Below are positions 53,025 through 62,041 of a stretch of 64,000 bases of DNA, piece by piece. Source of the DNA: Ulvibacter litoralis (lineage in GTDB: Bacteria; Bacteroidota; Bacteroidia; Flavobacteriales; Flavobacteriaceae). Location of the stretch: the NCBI RefSeq assembly GCF_900102055.1, contig NZ_FNBA01000001.1:310001-374000 (forward strand). The letters are read 5' to 3'. The translations under genes and the position numbers were made by a program. The notes below the pieces were generated by a model that was given only the letters and a program-made list of their open reading frames with translations, did no database searches and was not told where the DNA came from. Position 1 is the stretch's first letter. Each line of letters opens with the position of its first letter.

Positions 53025-55238
53025 TTAGTTTTTAATCTCGATGCGATTCGCTTTTGGCTCGCCTAAAGTTTCATTGATAAACTTAGTCATTTTTTTGTAC
53101 AAATGTAAACGTGTGTTTCCACCGTAAATTCCGTGATTTTTATCAGGATACACTGCCCAATCAAAATCCTTATCAGCTTGCACCAATGCTTCAACTAAGC
53201 GCATTGTATTTTGGTAATGCACATTATCATCTGCACTTCCATGAACCAATAAAAAGTCTCCTTTAAGATTGTTTACATGCGAAATTGGTGAGTTCTCATC
53301 ATAGCCAGACGCATTCTCTTGTGGCGTTTGCATGTAACGCTCTGTATAAATAGAATCGTAAAATCTCCAACTTGTAACTGGTGCTACTGCAATAGCCATT
53401 GCAAATGTATCTGGTGCTTGAAACAAACAGTTAGACGACATAAAGCCACCATAACTCCAACCCCAAATTCCAATACGAGAAGCATCAATATAAGGCAACG
53501 CTCCTAATTGTTTTGCGACTGCAATTTGATCTTCCACTTCGTATTTCCCTAACTCTTTCTGAGTCATTTTTTTGAAGTCTCTTCCTTTCAATCCTGTTCC
53601 TCTTCCATCCACACAAACCACAATATAGCCCTCTTGTGCTAGCATTTGGTACCAGTAGTCATTTGTACCATTCCAACGATTGGCTACCTGCTGCGAACCT
53701 GGACCAGAATACTGATACATAAATAATGGGTATTCCTTATTTGGATCAAAATTTAACGGCTTAATCGTGTACATATTCAACTCGTTTCCATTTACAGAAA
53801 TCGTTGAAAACTCCTTAGGAGACATTTTAAATCCACTCAACTTCTCGCTTAACCCAGCGTTATCTACAATAGAACGCAGTTGCTTTCCGCTTAATGACTC
53901 ATGTAGTGTATACGTATATGGTGTTGTTGCATTACTGAAGGTATTGATGTAGTAGGAATAATTGGCACTAAAAGACCCGCTATTAGTTCCTGTTTGTTGT
54001 GACAAACGAACCTTATTTTTTCCTGAAGGTAAAATAGAATACACATCTCTATTGATACTTCCATTTTCTGAACTTTGATAGTAAACACGTCCTGTATTCT
54101 GATCAAAACCATAGTAACTGGTTACTTCCCATGGACCATCAGTCACTTGGCTCAGTAACTTCCCATTTTTATCGTAGAAATAAATATGATTCCATCCACT
54201 TTTTTCACTAGTCCAAATAAAGCTGTTGTCGTTTAGGAAAGTAAGATTATCCGTAACATCCACATACGCGTTGTCTTTCTCTTGTAATACTAACTTCGTT
54301 TTATTTGAACTTGCATCTACAAATACCAAATCCAACGTGTTTTGATGACGATTGGTTACCTGCGCACTTAAAACATTCGCATCTTCCGTCCATTTAATTC
54401 TTGGAATGTAATAACTGTTATAATCTGAAAGATCAACATTAGAAGTTTTCCCAGAATTTAAATCGTACACATGCAACGATACTTTTGCGTTCGCTTCACC
54501 TGCCTTTGGGTATTTAAAAACCTGTTGTGTTGGATAGAGTTGATTTCCGTAGATATCCATTGAAAATTCTGGCACTTCTGTTTCGTCAAAACGAATAAAG
54601 GCAATTTTCGAACTATTTTTATTCCAGTCGAAAGCACGCACAAAAGCAAATTCTTCTTCGTACACCCAGTCGGTAATACCATTAATAATACTATTCTTTT
54701 TACCGTCTTGAGTAATTTGTTGTGTTTTTCCTGTTTCAAGATTTTTCACAAACAGATTGTTGTTAAATCCGTAAGCAATTTTCTTACCATCCTTACTAAA
54801 GGTAGGTTCTTGGATTTTTTCTTCGGAAACTAACGTTGCTTTTTTAGACGCTATATCATATACATAATACGTACCTAAGGTTGAATGTCTGTACACAGGC
54901 TGAAGCGCAGTTGCTAATAACAATTGCGTTTCGTCCTCATTAAACTCGTACGACAGTATTCCAGAAACGTTTGAAATCTGATCGGTATCTACAAGCGTTT
55001 TTACTTTAGCGCCACTTTTATAATCGTACACATCGACTGTTGCCGCTCTTGTACTGCGATTAACGTTTAAAACAGAATATTCCTTCCCGTTCTTTAAAGA
55101 GCGTAGCACATCTAAGCCTTGAGTCCGAAAAGAACCACTCCAAATATCTTCTAATGTAATGTCTTGTTGTTGTGCTGATAGGGTAGTGAATGCAGTTAAA
55201 AACAGCACAAAAATTCGTGTAAGAAATTGTTTATTCAA
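53025..55238 (-). CDS. Dipeptidyl peptidase IV (S9B family)
   Basis: The 737-residue protein has a signal peptide (cut near LSAQQQ, residue 22) and a beta-propeller (DPPIV_N) with the substrate Glu pair in DWVYEEEFAF. The alpha/beta hydrolase domain has the Ser in GWSYGGFMS, the Asp in HGSADDNVHYQN and the His in DKNHGIYGG. It removes X-Pro or X-Ala dipeptides from peptide N-termini outside the cytoplasm. It is the first gene of a unit with the POT transporters. Confidence 0.94.
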   Translation of the reverse strand: MNKQFLTRIFVLFLTAFTTLSAQQQDITLEDIWSGSFRTQGLDVLRSLKNGKEYSVLNVNRSTRAATVDVYDYKSGAKVKTLVDTDQISNVSGILSYEFNEDETQLLLATALQPVYRHSTLGTYYVYDIASKKATLVSEEKIQEPTFSKDGKKIAYGFNNNLFVKNLETGKTQQITQDGKKNSIINGITDWVYEEEFAFVRAFDWNKNSSKIAFIRFDETEVPEFSMDIYGNQLYPTQQVFKYPKAGEANAKVSLHVYDLNSGKTSNVDLSDYNSYYIPRIKWTEDANVLSAQVTNRHQNTLDLVFVDASSNKTKLVLQEKDNAYVDVTDNLTFLNDNSFIWTSEKSGWNHIYFYDKNGKLLSQVTDGPWEVTSYYGFDQNTGRVYYQSSENGSINRDVYSILPSGKNKVRLSQQTGTNSGSFSANYSYYINTFSNATTPYTYTLHESLSGKQLRSIVDNAGLSEKLSGFKMSPKEFSTISVNGNELNMYTIKPLNFDPNKEYPLFMYQYSGPGSQQVANRWNGTNDYWYQMLAQEGYIVVCVDGRGTGLKGRDFKKMTQKELGKYEVEDQIAVAKQLGALPYIDASRIGIWGWSYGGFMSSNCLFQAPDTFAMAIAVAPVTSWRFYDSIYTERYMQTPQENASGYDENSPISHVNNLKGDFLLVHGSADDNVHYQNTMRLVEALVQADKDFDWAVYPDKNHGIYGGNTRLHLYKKMTKFINETLGEPKANRIEIKN

Positions 55239-55355
55239 TGTGTTAAATTTTTGTTATGCCAAGTTTACTAAATTTTCAGGAAAATCGGTTCTTTTTTATG
55301 TTAAATACCGTCAATTTGTTTCCAACTTCGCACTAAAATGGTTGCTTAGAAATAC

Positions 55356-55363
55356 TATCTTTG
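55356..55363 (+). promoter_or_regulatory. -7 box (TATCTTTG) of the mevalonate pair
   Basis: Exact TAnnTTTG match 22 bases before the ATG at 55385. No TTG at the usual spacing. Confidence 0.45.
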
Positions 55364-55384
55364 TAATTTACAATGATATACTAT

Positions 55385-56698
55385 ATGGCAGTTCCTATTT
55401 CTGGATTTTCAAAAAAAACAAAGCAACAAAAAATTGATTGGCTAACAAGCACTTACTTAGCAAACGACCCCACCGCTAGTCTTACTTTACAAAAATATTG
55501 GAACAGCGACGCGCAATTGCAAAAGCTGCACGACGATTTTATTGAAAACACCATTAGCAACTACTACCTCCCTTTAGGTGTGGCTCCAAATTTTTTAATA
55601 AACGGCGAATTACTAACCATTCCAATGGTTATTGAAGAAAGTTCGGTGGTTGCTGCCGCAAGTAATGCTGCTAAATTCTGGCTAGAAAGAGGTGGTTTTA
55701 AAGCGGAAGTTATCAGCACTCAGAAAAACGGTCAAGTGCATTTTAATTTCTTCGGAAAGGAAGGTGACATCACTTCATTTTTTACTGAAATTAAACCTAC
55801 ACTGATTGAAAGTCTAGCTACACTTCAAAAAAGCATGCAAAAAAGAGGTGGCGGATTGTTAGACATCACACTTATAAATTCTTCAGAAGCATTAGAAGGT
55901 TACTACCAACTTCACTGCACTTTTGAAACTTTAGATGCTATGGGCGCTAATTTTATCAATAGCTGCTTAGAACAACTCGCCAAAACTTTTGAAGCCGAAG
56001 CGCACAAATACACCCCATTTATTACCGCAAACCAATTTCCAGAAATCGCATTGAGTATTCTTTCCAATTACGTTCCTGAATGCTTGGTTAGAGCGCACGT
56101 AAGTTGTCCTGTAGCAGACCTTGCCACAAACAATATTGACGGCGCAACTTTTGCCAAAAAATTTGTTCGTGCAGTAAACATCGCCAAAACAGAACCTAGA
56201 CGTGCTGTAACCCATAACAAAGGGATTATGAATGGTGTCGATGCTGTTATTTTGGCAACCGGAAATGACTTTAGAGCTGTAGAAGCCGGTGTACACGCCT
56301 ATGCCGCAAAAGAGGGGCGTTACACAAGCTTAACCGACGCACGTATTGAAAACGACATATTTACCTTTTCTATTGAGCTTCCGTTAGCATTGGGAACCGT
56401 TGGCGGACTTACCACATTGCATCCTTTGGTTAAGTTTGCTTTTTCATTGTTACAGAAACCAAACGCCCAGCAACTCATGAAAATTGTCGCAGTTGCCGGA
56501 TTGGCTCAAAATTTCGCTGCCTTAAGATCTTTAGTGACTACTGGAATTCAGAAAGGACACATGAAAATGCATTTAATGAATATATTAAATCAGTTGGAAG
56601 CTACAACTTCAGAAAAAGAAAAAGCCGTCATCTATTTTACTACTAATCCAATCTCACACAGCAGCGTTGTGAGTTTTATTGACACCCTTAGAGCGTAG
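55385..56698 (+). CDS. mvaA: Hydroxymethylglutaryl-CoA reductase, class II
   Basis: From ATG 55385 (MAVPISGFSKKTKQQK) the protein is 437 residues. Class II motifs are ENTISNYYLPLGVAPNFLING, MVIEESSVVAAASNAAKFW, NIAKTEPRRAVTHNKGIMNGVDAV and LGTVGGLTTLHP. It interconverts HMG-CoA and mevalonate with NAD(P)H. In Flavobacteriia this class serves the biosynthetic mevalonate route, although it resembles the degradative enzymes. The earlier ATG at 55373 adds four residues before the conserved start and is less likely. A GHMP kinase follows directly. Confidence 0.93.
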   Translation: MAVPISGFSKKTKQQKIDWLTSTYLANDPTASLTLQKYWNSDAQLQKLHDDFIENTISNYYLPLGVAPNFLINGELLTIPMVIEESSVVAAASNAAKFWLERGGFKAEVISTQKNGQVHFNFFGKEGDITSFFTEIKPTLIESLATLQKSMQKRGGGLLDITLINSSEALEGYYQLHCTFETLDAMGANFINSCLEQLAKTFEAEAHKYTPFITANQFPEIALSILSNYVPECLVRAHVSCPVADLATNNIDGATFAKKFVRAVNIAKTEPRRAVTHNKGIMNGVDAVILATGNDFRAVEAGVHAYAAKEGRYTSLTDARIENDIFTFSIELPLALGTVGGLTTLHPLVKFAFSLLQKPNAQQLMKIVAVAGLAQNFAALRSLVTTGIQKGHMKMHLMNILNQLEATTSEKEKAVIYFTTNPISHSSVVSFIDTLRA

Positions 56699-56699
56699 T

Positions 56700-57629
56700 T
56701 TGAAAAAGACTTTTTACAGCAACGGAAAATTACTAATCACCGGCGAATACCTCGTCTTAGATGGCGCCACTGCATTGGCGATACCTTCTCACTACGGACA
56801 ATCATTAACTGTGATTCCTTCGGAAAGTAACGTGTTGTCATGGAAAAGTATCGATTACAAAGGAAATACATGGTTTGAAGGAAACTTCTCGTTGAAAAAG
56901 GGGTTTCTGAATGTAATTCCAACTTTGGAAGCTGAGAGTTCAATTCACATTAAAACTGCTGAAACTTTGCTGAAAATCCTTCAGCAAGCAAAAAAAATGA
57001 ATCCGTCCTTCTTAGAAAATGAAACGGGATGGAATATTACAACACACTTAGATTTTCCGAGAGATTGGGGATTAGGAACTTCCTCCACCCTTATCAATAA
57101 CATTGCACAATGGGCCAATGTGGATGCCTACAAATTACTCGACACAAGTTTTGGCGGTAGTGGTTACGATATTGCCGCAGCACAACACAAACAACCATTA
57201 CTTTACACAAAACATCCAGAAGGACCTAGCATAGTAACTTGCACATTGGCTTGGGATTTTACAGCTTCTTTATTTTTTGTTCATCTTAACCAAAAACAAG
57301 ACAGCAAGGAAGGTATTGCTCGGTACAAAAAAGCGTCAGCAAATGCGAAACAGCTAGAAGAAATTAGCTTGATAAGCAACAACATAATCGCTTGTAAAAC
57401 TCTTTCAGAATTTGAATCATTGCTTCAGCAGCATGAGGCTTCAATTTCAGAAATCATACAACTTCCAACTATTAAACAACGTCTTTTTAGTGACTACCCC
57501 AATATTATTAAAAGCTTGGGTGCTTGGGGTGGAGATTTTGTTTTGGCAACAGGAACAGCTTCAGATCAAGACTATTTCAGAAAAAAAGGATACACAACCA
57601 TCATTCCTTTTTCTGAAATGATTGCATAA
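56700..57629 (+). CDS. GYDIA family GHMP kinase (TTG start)
   Basis: A TTG one base after the HMG-CoA reductase stop gives 309 residues starting KKTFYSNGKLLITGEYLVLDG, which fits the family; no ATG is available near. The kinase has the GHMP-like PRDWGLGTSSTLINNIAQW loop and the name-giving motif GGSGYDIAAAQ, plus a C-terminal GAWGGDFVLATG glycine-rich segment. Being next to HMG-CoA reductase, it likely phosphorylates a mevalonate-route intermediate, but its exact substrate is not established to my knowledge. Confidence 0.88.
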   Translation: MKKTFYSNGKLLITGEYLVLDGATALAIPSHYGQSLTVIPSESNVLSWKSIDYKGNTWFEGNFSLKKGFLNVIPTLEAESSIHIKTAETLLKILQQAKKMNPSFLENETGWNITTHLDFPRDWGLGTSSTLINNIAQWANVDAYKLLDTSFGGSGYDIAAAQHKQPLLYTKHPEGPSIVTCTLAWDFTASLFFVHLNQKQDSKEGIARYKKASANAKQLEEISLISNNIIACKTLSEFESLLQQHEASISEIIQLPTIKQRLFSDYPNIIKSLGAWGGDFVLATGTASDQDYFRKKGYTTIIPFSEMIA

Positions 57630-57660
57630 AAGCGCATTAGTTTCAGAAATAATCTCATAA

Positions 57661-57692
57661 AAAACCTCCTGCAATTTCTTACAGGAGGTTTT
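57661..57692. terminator. Bidirectional terminator between kinase and PPIase genes
   Basis: Perfect 11-bp arms AAAACCTCCTG / CAGGAGGTTTT with a 10-base loop, between the convergent kinase and isomerase genes. A and T runs on both sides fit use from either strand. Confidence 0.88.
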
Positions 57693-57720
57693 ACTTTCAA
57701 TTATATGTTAAATAAAACGA

Positions 57721-59826
57721 CTAAAAGAAGTTTGCTCTATTATCTTCGATATCTGCAGCCGCTTTAAGTGCGTTGTACACTTTTGTAGTTACTGTTGGAG
57801 TTACTTTAGCGTTTAGCTGGTTAGCAAACGTTGCATAGCTCTCTAATTCTGGAGCTTTATTTACTGCTAATACACGCACTTTAAATACTCCTGTTTTCCC
57901 TGTAATTAAACCTGTAGTTTCTCCTGCTTTTACACCGAAAGCTGCTCCAACCACTGCTGGTTCTGATCCAGCTCCTGGAATTGTTGGCACAGCCATTGTA
58001 ACTGCCGTAGCTGTTTCAACTCTTACACTTTGACTACTTGCAATTTCTTGTAATGTAGTACCTGTAATAGAAGCGCGAATTTTTTCAGCTTTTTTCTTGT
58101 TACGTAATATAGGAGTAACTGTTGAAGAAGCTTCTGCAACACTCATTAATCCTTTTGGTGATTTACGAGTTAGTTGTGCGATTACATATCCATTAGGAAC
58201 TGTAAAACGTTTTACATCACCTACACTTGTATCATCATCAAAAGCCCAGTTTACAATTGTACGGTTGTTACCAACACCTGGAATTACAGCATCAAGCTCT
58301 CCCATTTTGTTTACTGGCTTTACTTCTAAGCTACTTTCTTTTGCTATAGCTGCAAAGTCTCCTTTTTGAGAAGCTACTTCAAATTTAGATGCACTTGAAA
58401 ACACATCACTTAATGTTTTTTCTGAAGGCTCTATCTCTTTAGTAACTGTTGCTATTTTAATTGCTTTTTGAAGGTTTTTATGATCTTCTACTCCTACAAT
58501 ATGAAAACCGAATTCAGTTTCAACTACACCAATAGTTCCTGGTTTGTTACCAATTGTAAAGTCGTCGAAAGCTGGAACCATTCTTCCTGGAGGATTGTAA
58601 CCTAAGTCACCACCTTTATCTTTATTAGATGCATCGTCTGAAAATGTAGCAGCCAATGATTCAAATTTACTTTTATCTCTTTTTACAACAGACAGAAGAC
58701 TATCTGCTAATTTACTTGCAGCTTCTTTCGTTCTTTTAATTGCTGAAGAAGCTCTCAAAGATCCTTCGTATCTAATTAAAATATGTTTAGACTGAATAGA
58801 GTCTGGCAATTGCTTCGCTCCTACAACTCTAGTAATGTTAAATGTGTTTCCTAATTTATAAGGTCCGTAAACTCCACCAACACTTGTATTAAAAATAGAA
58901 TCTGCAACTTCGCCAGGAAGTTCATTTTTAAAGAACCATCTGTCAACAAATTCTGTTTCAGAATTAGCGTTTACAAAGTTTGCATAATCTTCAACTTTAG
59001 CAAAACCTGGAATCGTATCATTGTACTCAAAACGATCGCTCAATAATGCACGAACACTTTCTTTAGCATCTTCTACATCTTCAGCTGAAGGCGCTTCAGA
59101 AAAAGAAACATATTGAATGTCTGCTTTCCGCTCTACTTCAAAGTTTGAAGCGTGCTCTTTTACATACGCTTTAATTTCAGCATCACTAACAGGAACATCA
59201 TCATCCGAAATTTTTGAAAAAGGAATATGAACGTACTCCAAGTTCAATTTATCATTCTCAAAACGATATTCTGCTTCTCCTTCGCTTGACGTACTTCTTA
59301 ATCCTCCTTTAATCATATTGAAGTATGAATTTTGAAGAACGCTTTGCGCTGTACTTTTTTCAAAATCTAACCATTGTTGGTATGCGGCAGGATTTGAATT
59401 TTTAATACTTGCAATATATTCTTGTAATTTCCCTTCGTCAAAAACACCAGCATCGTTTAAAAACGTTGGGTTTGTAGAAAGGTTGGTACGTAATGCATCT
59501 GCTATTTGTGCTTTCTCTGCAGAAAGACCTAGTTTTTCAAATTGCTCTTCTAATAGAATGTTACGTAACTCATTATCCCAAACACGATTTACTGCTTGCG
59601 CTGTAGTTCCGTTTGCCCCTAACGTACGTTGTACATTTTCTACTTGTTGCATGAAGCCTTCTCTCTCAATATCAACTCCATTTACTGTAGCTACAGTTGT
59701 TTGTGACTTTTCTGATGAAAAACCACCGTTACGAATTACATCTGCTAGAATAAATGAAAACAAAGCTAATGCGATAATGATAATAAGGAACACTCCTCTT
59801 TTTCTAATGCTATTTAAAATTGCCAT
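57721..59826 (-). CDS. PpiD/SurA-like peptidyl-prolyl cis-trans isomerase
   Basis: The 701-residue protein has an N-terminal membrane anchor (about 12-29), a SurA/PpiD N-domain (VNGVDIEREGFMQQVENVQRTLG), and a parvulin domain (about 345-450, SKHILIRYEGS; FSDDASNKDKGGDLGYNPPG; TEFGFHIVGV). A second weaker helical C-part follows. It should assist folding of exported proteins at the outer face of the inner membrane. It is the last gene of the minus-strand envelope series, 195 bases after the CorC-like gene. That gap holds a 6-bp hairpin (59899-59917) and no clear promoter. Confidence 0.92.
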   Translation of the reverse strand: MAILNSIRKRGVFLIIIIALALFSFILADVIRNGGFSSEKSQTTVATVNGVDIEREGFMQQVENVQRTLGANGTTAQAVNRVWDNELRNILLEEQFEKLGLSAEKAQIADALRTNLSTNPTFLNDAGVFDEGKLQEYIASIKNSNPAAYQQWLDFEKSTAQSVLQNSYFNMIKGGLRSTSSEGEAEYRFENDKLNLEYVHIPFSKISDDDVPVSDAEIKAYVKEHASNFEVERKADIQYVSFSEAPSAEDVEDAKESVRALLSDRFEYNDTIPGFAKVEDYANFVNANSETEFVDRWFFKNELPGEVADSIFNTSVGGVYGPYKLGNTFNITRVVGAKQLPDSIQSKHILIRYEGSLRASSAIKRTKEAASKLADSLLSVVKRDKSKFESLAATFSDDASNKDKGGDLGYNPPGRMVPAFDDFTIGNKPGTIGVVETEFGFHIVGVEDHKNLQKAIKIATVTKEIEPSEKTLSDVFSSASKFEVASQKGDFAAIAKESSLEVKPVNKMGELDAVIPGVGNNRTIVNWAFDDDTSVGDVKRFTVPNGYVIAQLTRKSPKGLMSVAEASSTVTPILRNKKKAEKIRASITGTTLQEIASSQSVRVETATAVTMAVPTIPGAGSEPAVVGAAFGVKAGETTGLITGKTGVFKVRVLAVNKAPELESYATFANQLNAKVTPTVTTKVYNALKAAADIEDNRANFF

Positions 59827-60021
59827 TTGCTGTACATATTTATTTTACTTCCTGCTGTTTCCACAACTAAGAAGGGTTATGATTGGCCCTATATGATTCC
59901 TTATGTATTCTATAAGGCTGAAGTTTAGGGTAAATCTTCAGTATATTTAGTGGGCGAAAATAACATTTTCCCTCCATTAATAAAAAAGTTCGTTTGAATA
60001 TTTTAAGGAAATCGTTAAAAA

Positions 60022-61275
60022 CTAATTCTCAGGCTTGTTTTTAACTTCAACAAGTTCGATTTTAGTATTAGAAACTTCCAAAATATGAAACGTATAATCT
60101 TCAATTTCAACGGTTTCTCCTTGCTCCGGAATCTCTTCGGTAAAATTAACGATCATTCCGCCTAGTGTTTCGTAGTTTTCACTTTCGGTTAAATCTAATT
60201 TATAGGCTTCGTTTAGGTAATCAACTTCTAATCTCGCAGAAAATTTATAGTGTCCTTCGTTTACTTCTTCCTCGATAAGCGCAATACTATCGTGCTCATC
60301 TTCAATTTCCCCGAACAACTCTTCTATAATATCTTCCACAGTAATAATCCCAGAAGTACCTCCATATTCATCAATAACTACCGCCAAACTCTTACGCTTC
60401 TTACTTAGGATATTGAGAACGTCTTTTGCCAACATCGTTTCAGGAACAAAAATAACAGGCATTATTATTTTCTTAATAAGTGTTGGTTTTTTAAACAGCT
60501 CGAAAGAGTGAACATACCCAACAATATCGTCGATACTTTCTTTGTAAACTAGTATTTTAGAAAGTCCTGTTTCTATAAATATCTTACTTAAATCTTTAGG
60601 CGATGTTTCAATGTCGACCGCAACTACTTCCGTTCTAGGAATCATTGCTTCACGAGATTTCACTTCGGAAAAATCTAAGGCATTCTGAAATATTTGAATT
60701 TCTGTATCCACTTCTTCGTCAGTTTCAACAGTTTCCATTTGCTCTGAGATGTAATTCCCCAATTCAATTTTACTGAAGCTCAACTGCACCATATCACCTT
60801 CCGTTTTAAAGAAAACCTTCAACACTAAGTCTGAAATCCAAATTACAAATTCAGAAATTACGGAGAAAATGATGTAGAAAAAATAAGCAGGTATCGCAAA
60901 TATTTTCAGTAAGTCATTTGCATAAATTTGAAAAAACACTTTTGGTAAAAACTCTGCAGTAAGTAAAATTACAATGGTCGAAATTACAGTTTGCACTAAT
61001 AATCCAGAAAAGCCTGCAATATCGATATACTCCATGAGCAAATCGCCCATAAAAAAACCATAGACCACAAGTGCAATGTTATTACCCACTAACATAGTGG
61101 CAATAAATTTTGAAGGTCGCTTGGTAATTTTCCGAAGTATTCCGGCTAATAAATTATTTTGCTTTTTTTCAATTTCAATGTGGATCTTATTAGAAGAAAC
61201 ATATGCAATTTCCATTCCCGAGAAGAACGCGGAAAGGAGCAACATTGTTATAATAATAAGTATACTATAGTCCAC
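60022..61275 (-). CDS. CNNM/CorC-type hemolysin-family membrane protein
   Basis: The 417-residue protein has a DUF21/CNNM membrane domain (about 1-140, SAFFSGMEIAYVSSNKIHIE), a CBS pair (about 200-330, REAMIPRTEVVAVD; VVIDEYGGTSGIITVEDIIEELFGEIEDEHD) and the C-terminal CorC_HlyC domain. The family includes magnesium/cobalt transport proteins. It lacks the longer N-terminus typical of the related gliding protein GldE, so I do not call it GldE. It starts 6 bases after the small membrane gene in the lptC series. Confidence 0.88.
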   Translation of the reverse strand: MDYSILIIITMLLLSAFFSGMEIAYVSSNKIHIEIEKKQNNLLAGILRKITKRPSKFIATMLVGNNIALVVYGFFMGDLLMEYIDIAGFSGLLVQTVISTIVILLTAEFLPKVFFQIYANDLLKIFAIPAYFFYIIFSVISEFVIWISDLVLKVFFKTEGDMVQLSFSKIELGNYISEQMETVETDEEVDTEIQIFQNALDFSEVKSREAMIPRTEVVAVDIETSPKDLSKIFIETGLSKILVYKESIDDIVGYVHSFELFKKPTLIKKIIMPVIFVPETMLAKDVLNILSKKRKSLAVVIDEYGGTSGIITVEDIIEELFGEIEDEHDSIALIEEEVNEGHYKFSARLEVDYLNEAYKLDLTESENYETLGGMIVNFTEEIPEQGETVEIEDYTFHILEVSNTKIELVEVKNKPEN

Positions 61276-61280
61276 GGAGG

Positions 61281-61481
61281 TTATTGTTTTTTATTCTGTT
61301 CCTCTATGTTTTTCCTAAATTTTCGTTTGAAGAAAAACATAAATACTGCTACTGCTGCGAAGAAAAGAAAAAGATACGCTCTATTTCTATCCAATTCCCA
61401 ATTGGTTACAACTAAGTAGATAGAAAACGCAGCCATTGCAAGGTATGCATATTCAAAAAGTTGGTAAATACTATTTCTCAT
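61281..61481 (-). CDS. Small membrane protein downstream of lptC
   Basis: The likely start at 61481 (MRNSIYQLFEYAYLAM) gives 66 residues with two hydrophobic helices (about 10-25 and 35-50). The end is a strongly basic tail (FFFKRKFRKNIEEQNKKQ). It overlaps the lptC stop by 11 bases and ends 6 bases before the CorC-like gene. An extended frame up to 61574 would lie fully inside lptC and is less likely. The family is a conserved unknown in flavobacterial lptC loci; no function is known to me. Confidence 0.75.
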   Translation of the reverse strand: MRNSIYQLFEYAYLAMAAFSIYLVVTNWELDRNRAYLFLFFAAVAVFMFFFKRKFRKNIEEQNKKQ

Positions 61482-62040
61482 CCATTTTTGTTTTATCAAT
61501 AATTTGAACGCCCTTGTTTTTTCTCGAGATGAAGTTAGTGAAATCTTCGCTAGAATCAAATCGAGCGCCATCATTATAAGATCCGTCTTTAAATTTTATT
61601 TGGTAAGGCTCATCTGTAAACACCCATTGCTCTTTCTGATTCCAATAGAGTTGCTCTGCTTTTAACACCAAACTATCGCTTGTTATGAGCACTACATTGT
61701 CTCGCAAATCAATTAAATTGGTATTTGCATACCGAATGGCATAGTTTGAAGTTACAATATTCTCTTTGTTTTTATCCCAAAAATGAACTTCAACACCATC
61801 AGGAAATTCTTGATACGGGAACTTAAGATTGCTATAATCCCAAAGACTTGGAGCTATTAAATTTGCAACTACTTTTCCAGAATCAGTATATTTCAGGTTA
61901 ATATTTTTTCCTTCAGCAAAAGGAGCACCATCGCGAAGGCTCAATTTCTGTATGTCTTTATAATTTCCTTCACATGCAAAAAGCGTGACAACACAACATA
62001 GTGTTATCACGCTTTTAATCATATGTTTTATTTTGTGCAT
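61471..62040 (-). CDS. lptC: LPS export protein LptC
   Basis: The 189-residue protein has a lipoprotein-like signal (CCVVTLFACEGNYKD) and an LptC/OstA-type beta fold. Marks are INLKYTDSGKVVANLIAPSLWDY, FPDGVEVHFWDKNKENIVTSNYAIRYANTNLIDLRDNVVL and QLYWNQKEQWVFTDEPYQIKFKDGS. It hands lipopolysaccharide from the inner-membrane ABC transporter to LptA in the periplasm. A second start six residues later is possible. It lies 1 base after the TPR gene, in an envelope operon. Confidence 0.88.
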   Translation of the reverse strand: MHKIKHMIKSVITLCCVVTLFACEGNYKDIQKLSLRDGAPFAEGKNINLKYTDSGKVVANLIAPSLWDYSNLKFPYQEFPDGVEVHFWDKNKENIVTSNYAIRYANTNLIDLRDNVVLITSDSLVLKAEQLYWNQKEQWVFTDEPYQIKFKDGSYNDGARFDSSEDFTNFISRKNKGVQIIDKTKMDEK

Positions 62041-62041
62041 C

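Noticed and set aside
59899-59917. CCTTAT/ATAAGG hairpin upstream of the PPIase gene as a regulator site
   Set aside because: Only 6 bp, AT-rich and without other support. Short stems like this are expected by chance in such DNA.
60022-61275. Calling the CNNM/CorC-type protein GldE
   Set aside because: GldE proteins have a longer distinctive N-terminus, and there is no gld neighbour here. The general family name is safer.
61482-61574. Extension of the small membrane protein upstream into lptC
   Set aside because: It would lie wholly inside lptC; the downstream ATG gives a normal membrane protein with a short overlap.
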